The translations under genes were made by a program, and so were the position numbers. Shown piece by piece: positions 61,440 through 64,000 of a stretch of 64,000 nt of DNA. The notes beneath the pieces were generated by a model that did not search any database, was not told the DNA's origin, and saw only the letters and a list, made by a program, of their open reading frames with translations. The stretch is from Sphagnum magellanicum. Lineage: Eukaryota > Streptophyta > Sphagnopsida > Sphagnales > Sphagnaceae. Position 1 is the first letter of the stretch. Every line of letters begins with the position of its first letter. The DNA lies in contig CM038911.1 of the NCBI GenBank assembly GCA_021904315.1, positions 16,589,390-16,653,389 of the forward strand. Direction: 5' to 3'.

Positions 61440-63206
61440 AAACACTAGCATTTGACACCAATTTACTTGTGACACATATCAAGTGTGCATAGTTATGTTG
61501 TTGTAGTGTGATCTCATGAGATAGGTACAAAAATTCCACACCAATGTAGAGGTGCATAATATTTAACTGAGACATTTCAAACCTTTTTCCAAGTTCCTCC
61601 TCTAGCATCATTAGCTTGGAGAAGTGGTTCTTTGTCAAAAGTATATCATTAACAAACAAGATGTGGATAAGATAAAGACCATCCTCCATAAGCATGTATA
61701 GATCATGATCTACTTGACTACAAATTAGTTTTAAATCTTGTAAAAATGGTTAAGTTTCCAATACTAAGCATGTGATACTTGTTTTAGTCCATAAAGTGCC
61801 TTTCGAAGTAAGCACATGAAGTGGTCCCTCCTTGGAATCACAAATCTTGAAGGTTGGACCATTTATAATTTCCTCCTCCAAATCCCCATCTATGAAAGTT
61901 ATGTCCAAATGCTCGAACACCCCATTTATTTTGAGATGTAATTGCAACAATTGCACAAAATTGTGGGTCGCTTGACAATAGGCACAAAGGTTTCATCAAA
62001 GTGCAAACCTTTTTTGTTGTTCAAATTGAGCCACCAACTTTGTTTTTAACTTCTTAGCTCATGTCCATTTTTTATTGTGATGGGGTCCTTTCATTGTGTC
62101 AATTTTGTAAGTTCCCATGCACTAGTTTTATGTATAGATTCAATTTTGGTCCACATTGTTACTCTCCAACTTGGGTGTTGAATTGTTTCTCAACAATATG
62201 TGGGTTCTTGGGTGTTCAACTTAGTTGAATAAATGTAATCCTTCATGTGCATGGAACAATGTGGAGTCATGCAAATATCCTAGTTGGTGCTTATGGTTCT
62301 TCACATGAACAATCATCTCAAGACTTTGGGATGAAAAAGTTCATTCCTTAGGGAGTTTCACAAGATCTATCAAAATATCTTCATCAAGTTTTAAATTGTG
62401 GTTTGTTACATTTGTGGGGGATTCAACTTCTTTAGGTACAAATCAAGTGGGATGATTTTATTCATTGTGTTTGTAGTTTGCTCAAATAGTAACTTTATTA
62501 AGCCCATGAATTGTTCATAAAAAATCACATCTTTCATAATTGTAATTTTCTTTGTAGCAAGGTTATAACATTAGTATGCATTGATTTGTTTTCATAGCCT
62601 ACTAGATGCATTTAATTCATTTTGGTGCCATCCCATTCCTCTATGTTTGTTAAATGCATTTATGTTAAACATCCAAAATTCTTTAAATAGTTAAATTGGG
62701 TTACCAATGATCCACTGTAAACTTGATGAGGCAAAAACCCACCATTGGACCTTGAAGGTTCTTGTTCACCAAATACACCACTATGTTGATAACTTCTATC
62801 AATAATTAAATGGACAAGTGTTTTTTATTTACTCAATAGTTTTAGTTTATTTGTGTTTAACAACACCATTATAATGTGGAGTAAGGGGCAATTGTGAGTC
62901 ATCTTTGAATGTCTTGCAACTCACAATATGCATTGAATTCATTTGATAGAGATTCATTGCCCTAATCTATCCTTAGAATTTTGATTTTCTTCTTTTCATG
63001 GTTATTGATCAATTGTTTAAACACCTTGAATTTTTGAAATGTGGAATTTTTTGTTGGAAGAGAATAACTCCATGACTTGCAACAAAGTCATTTGTGAAAA
63101 TGGCATTTACTTTAGCCCCATTAAACCAAGCATGTGCAAATGGCTCAAATAAATTTGAATGTATGAGTTCATTTTTTTCCATCAACCAATGGTGATTAGT
63201 TTGCAA
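61440..63206 (-). mobile_element. Degenerate Ty1/copia-type pol remnant
   Basis: On the minus strand, blocks of a copia polyprotein occur in the family order. Integrase (about 63206-62860) reads ELIHSNLFEPF ... FTNDF ... FKQLINNHEKKKIKILRID, with a stop where the catalytic-region Asn-Gly-Gly follows. A linker block (about 62690-62590) reads FGCLT.MHL ... VGYENKS. Reverse transcriptase (about 62000-61440) reads HFDETFVPIV ... GDLEEEI ... LFVNDILLTKN ... LYIGVEFLYL. The polymerase YVDD signature is FVND here, and there are many stops and frameshifts, so it is inactive. I found no LTRs, primer-binding site or target duplication. The ends are therefore arbitrary, and the element is probably truncated. 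Confidence 0.88.
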
Positions 63207-64000
63207 TGTATGTTCCTAATGTTGTTTTGGACCACAACACCATCTTTGCAATTGCAAAAGGTAAGTGGAATTGATGGTAGGGTTAAAGCACACTACAATG
63301 ACCGCCTTTGGGGTGTCATTTATACTACTTTTCAGGGGTGTGCATGTTTGAATGTATCCCACTTAAAACTTTTGAAAGAATTTCACAATATTTTTGCATA
63401 TTATGTTAGAATGTAACCTAGGCAAGATAATAGAAAAAAATTTATTTCATTTCATTTTATAAAGTGAGAGGTTGGAATATATTTGTGGAAACAAATGTAA
63501 TGTACTTGTGTACTCAAAAACATACATATGCTCCAAAAATAATTGAAATGATTTTTAATTTTTATGAAAGTTGAAGGTAATTGAACCATGTCACTCCACT
63601 TATTTTGAACCATGCTTGGATACCATGTGACTAATTTGAAATTTTTCATCTCAAAAATGAGTTTTTTCAACAAAGATGTGATAAATTGAAAATTTGACAA
63701 ATAATCACATTCACATGGAAGATGACAAACATAGCTAGAGGGGCCATTTTAAAAATTCTATTAACTTGATTACTTTAATGACTAATGAACCTATTTGGAT
63801 ACAATGACAATCAAAAGAACCAAAAGGCATCAAGTAAAAACGACAAAAGTATTAATGTACAATCTATGTATTTTCAAGTTACCTTACATAACTTACACCA
63901 TGTATCTTCATATATTGGAATAAAATATTATATATATGAAAAATAATCCAATTAAGTATGTAACAATAGACTTATTACATGCTCAAAACTATTGTCATAG
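63207..64000. other. AT-rich right edge
   Basis: The first part may be more upstream copia sequence (protease/GAG-linker region), too decayed to read with confidence. No other feature was recognised. Confidence 0.45.

Overview
This window is nuclear DNA of a land plant. It is AT-rich and gene-poor, and its genes are intron-split with GT-AG introns. The recognisable families are typical of plants: a LISCL-type GRAS factor, a J20-like plastid J-protein, the SWI/SNF subunit BSH, histone H3.3 and a DMP (DUF679) membrane protein. The sequence does not fix the species. Introns inside the GRAS and DMP coding regions, which are usually uninterrupted in flowering plants, hint at a lineage outside the angiosperms, but that is only an inference.

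Layout. 1-4.2 kb has no conventional gene but holds two clusters of a cysteine-rich repeat module. 4.2-7.6 kb (minus) is a five-exon GRAS gene with three in-frame 195-bp repeats, preceded by a simple-repeat-rich 5' region. 11.0-13.0 kb (plus) is a decayed alpha-amylase pseudogene. 13-28 kb is a gene desert with two telomere-like arrays in opposite orientation, two foldback structures and short duplications. 28.5-29.6 kb (minus) may be a non-coding or decayed transcript. 30.4-31.4 kb (minus) is a two-exon J-protein gene. 32-47 kb is a second desert with tandem arrays, a hairpin and a GC-rich island. 47-49.5 kb (minus) is an unassigned, possibly spliced unit lying head-to-head with BSH. 49.5-52.5 kb (plus) is BSH with ten exons. 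53.6-55.8 kb (plus) is histone H3.3 with a motif-rich promoter and a GC-AG intron. 58.9-60.0 kb (plus) is a two-exon DMP gene. 61.4-63.2 kb (minus) is a degenerate Ty1/copia pol remnant.

The five intact genes do not form a pathway. BSH and H3.3 both act in chromatin and lie about 2.5 kb apart on the same strand, but nothing shows co-regulation. Exon boundaries of the five intact genes were worked out by hand from splice signals and family conservation. Each model gives one uninterrupted reading frame. The most unusual observations are the amylase pseudogene, the cysteine-rich modules near the left edge, the GRAS intragenic repeats, the head-to-head BSH/unassigned pair, and several hairpins and tandem arrays in the deserts.
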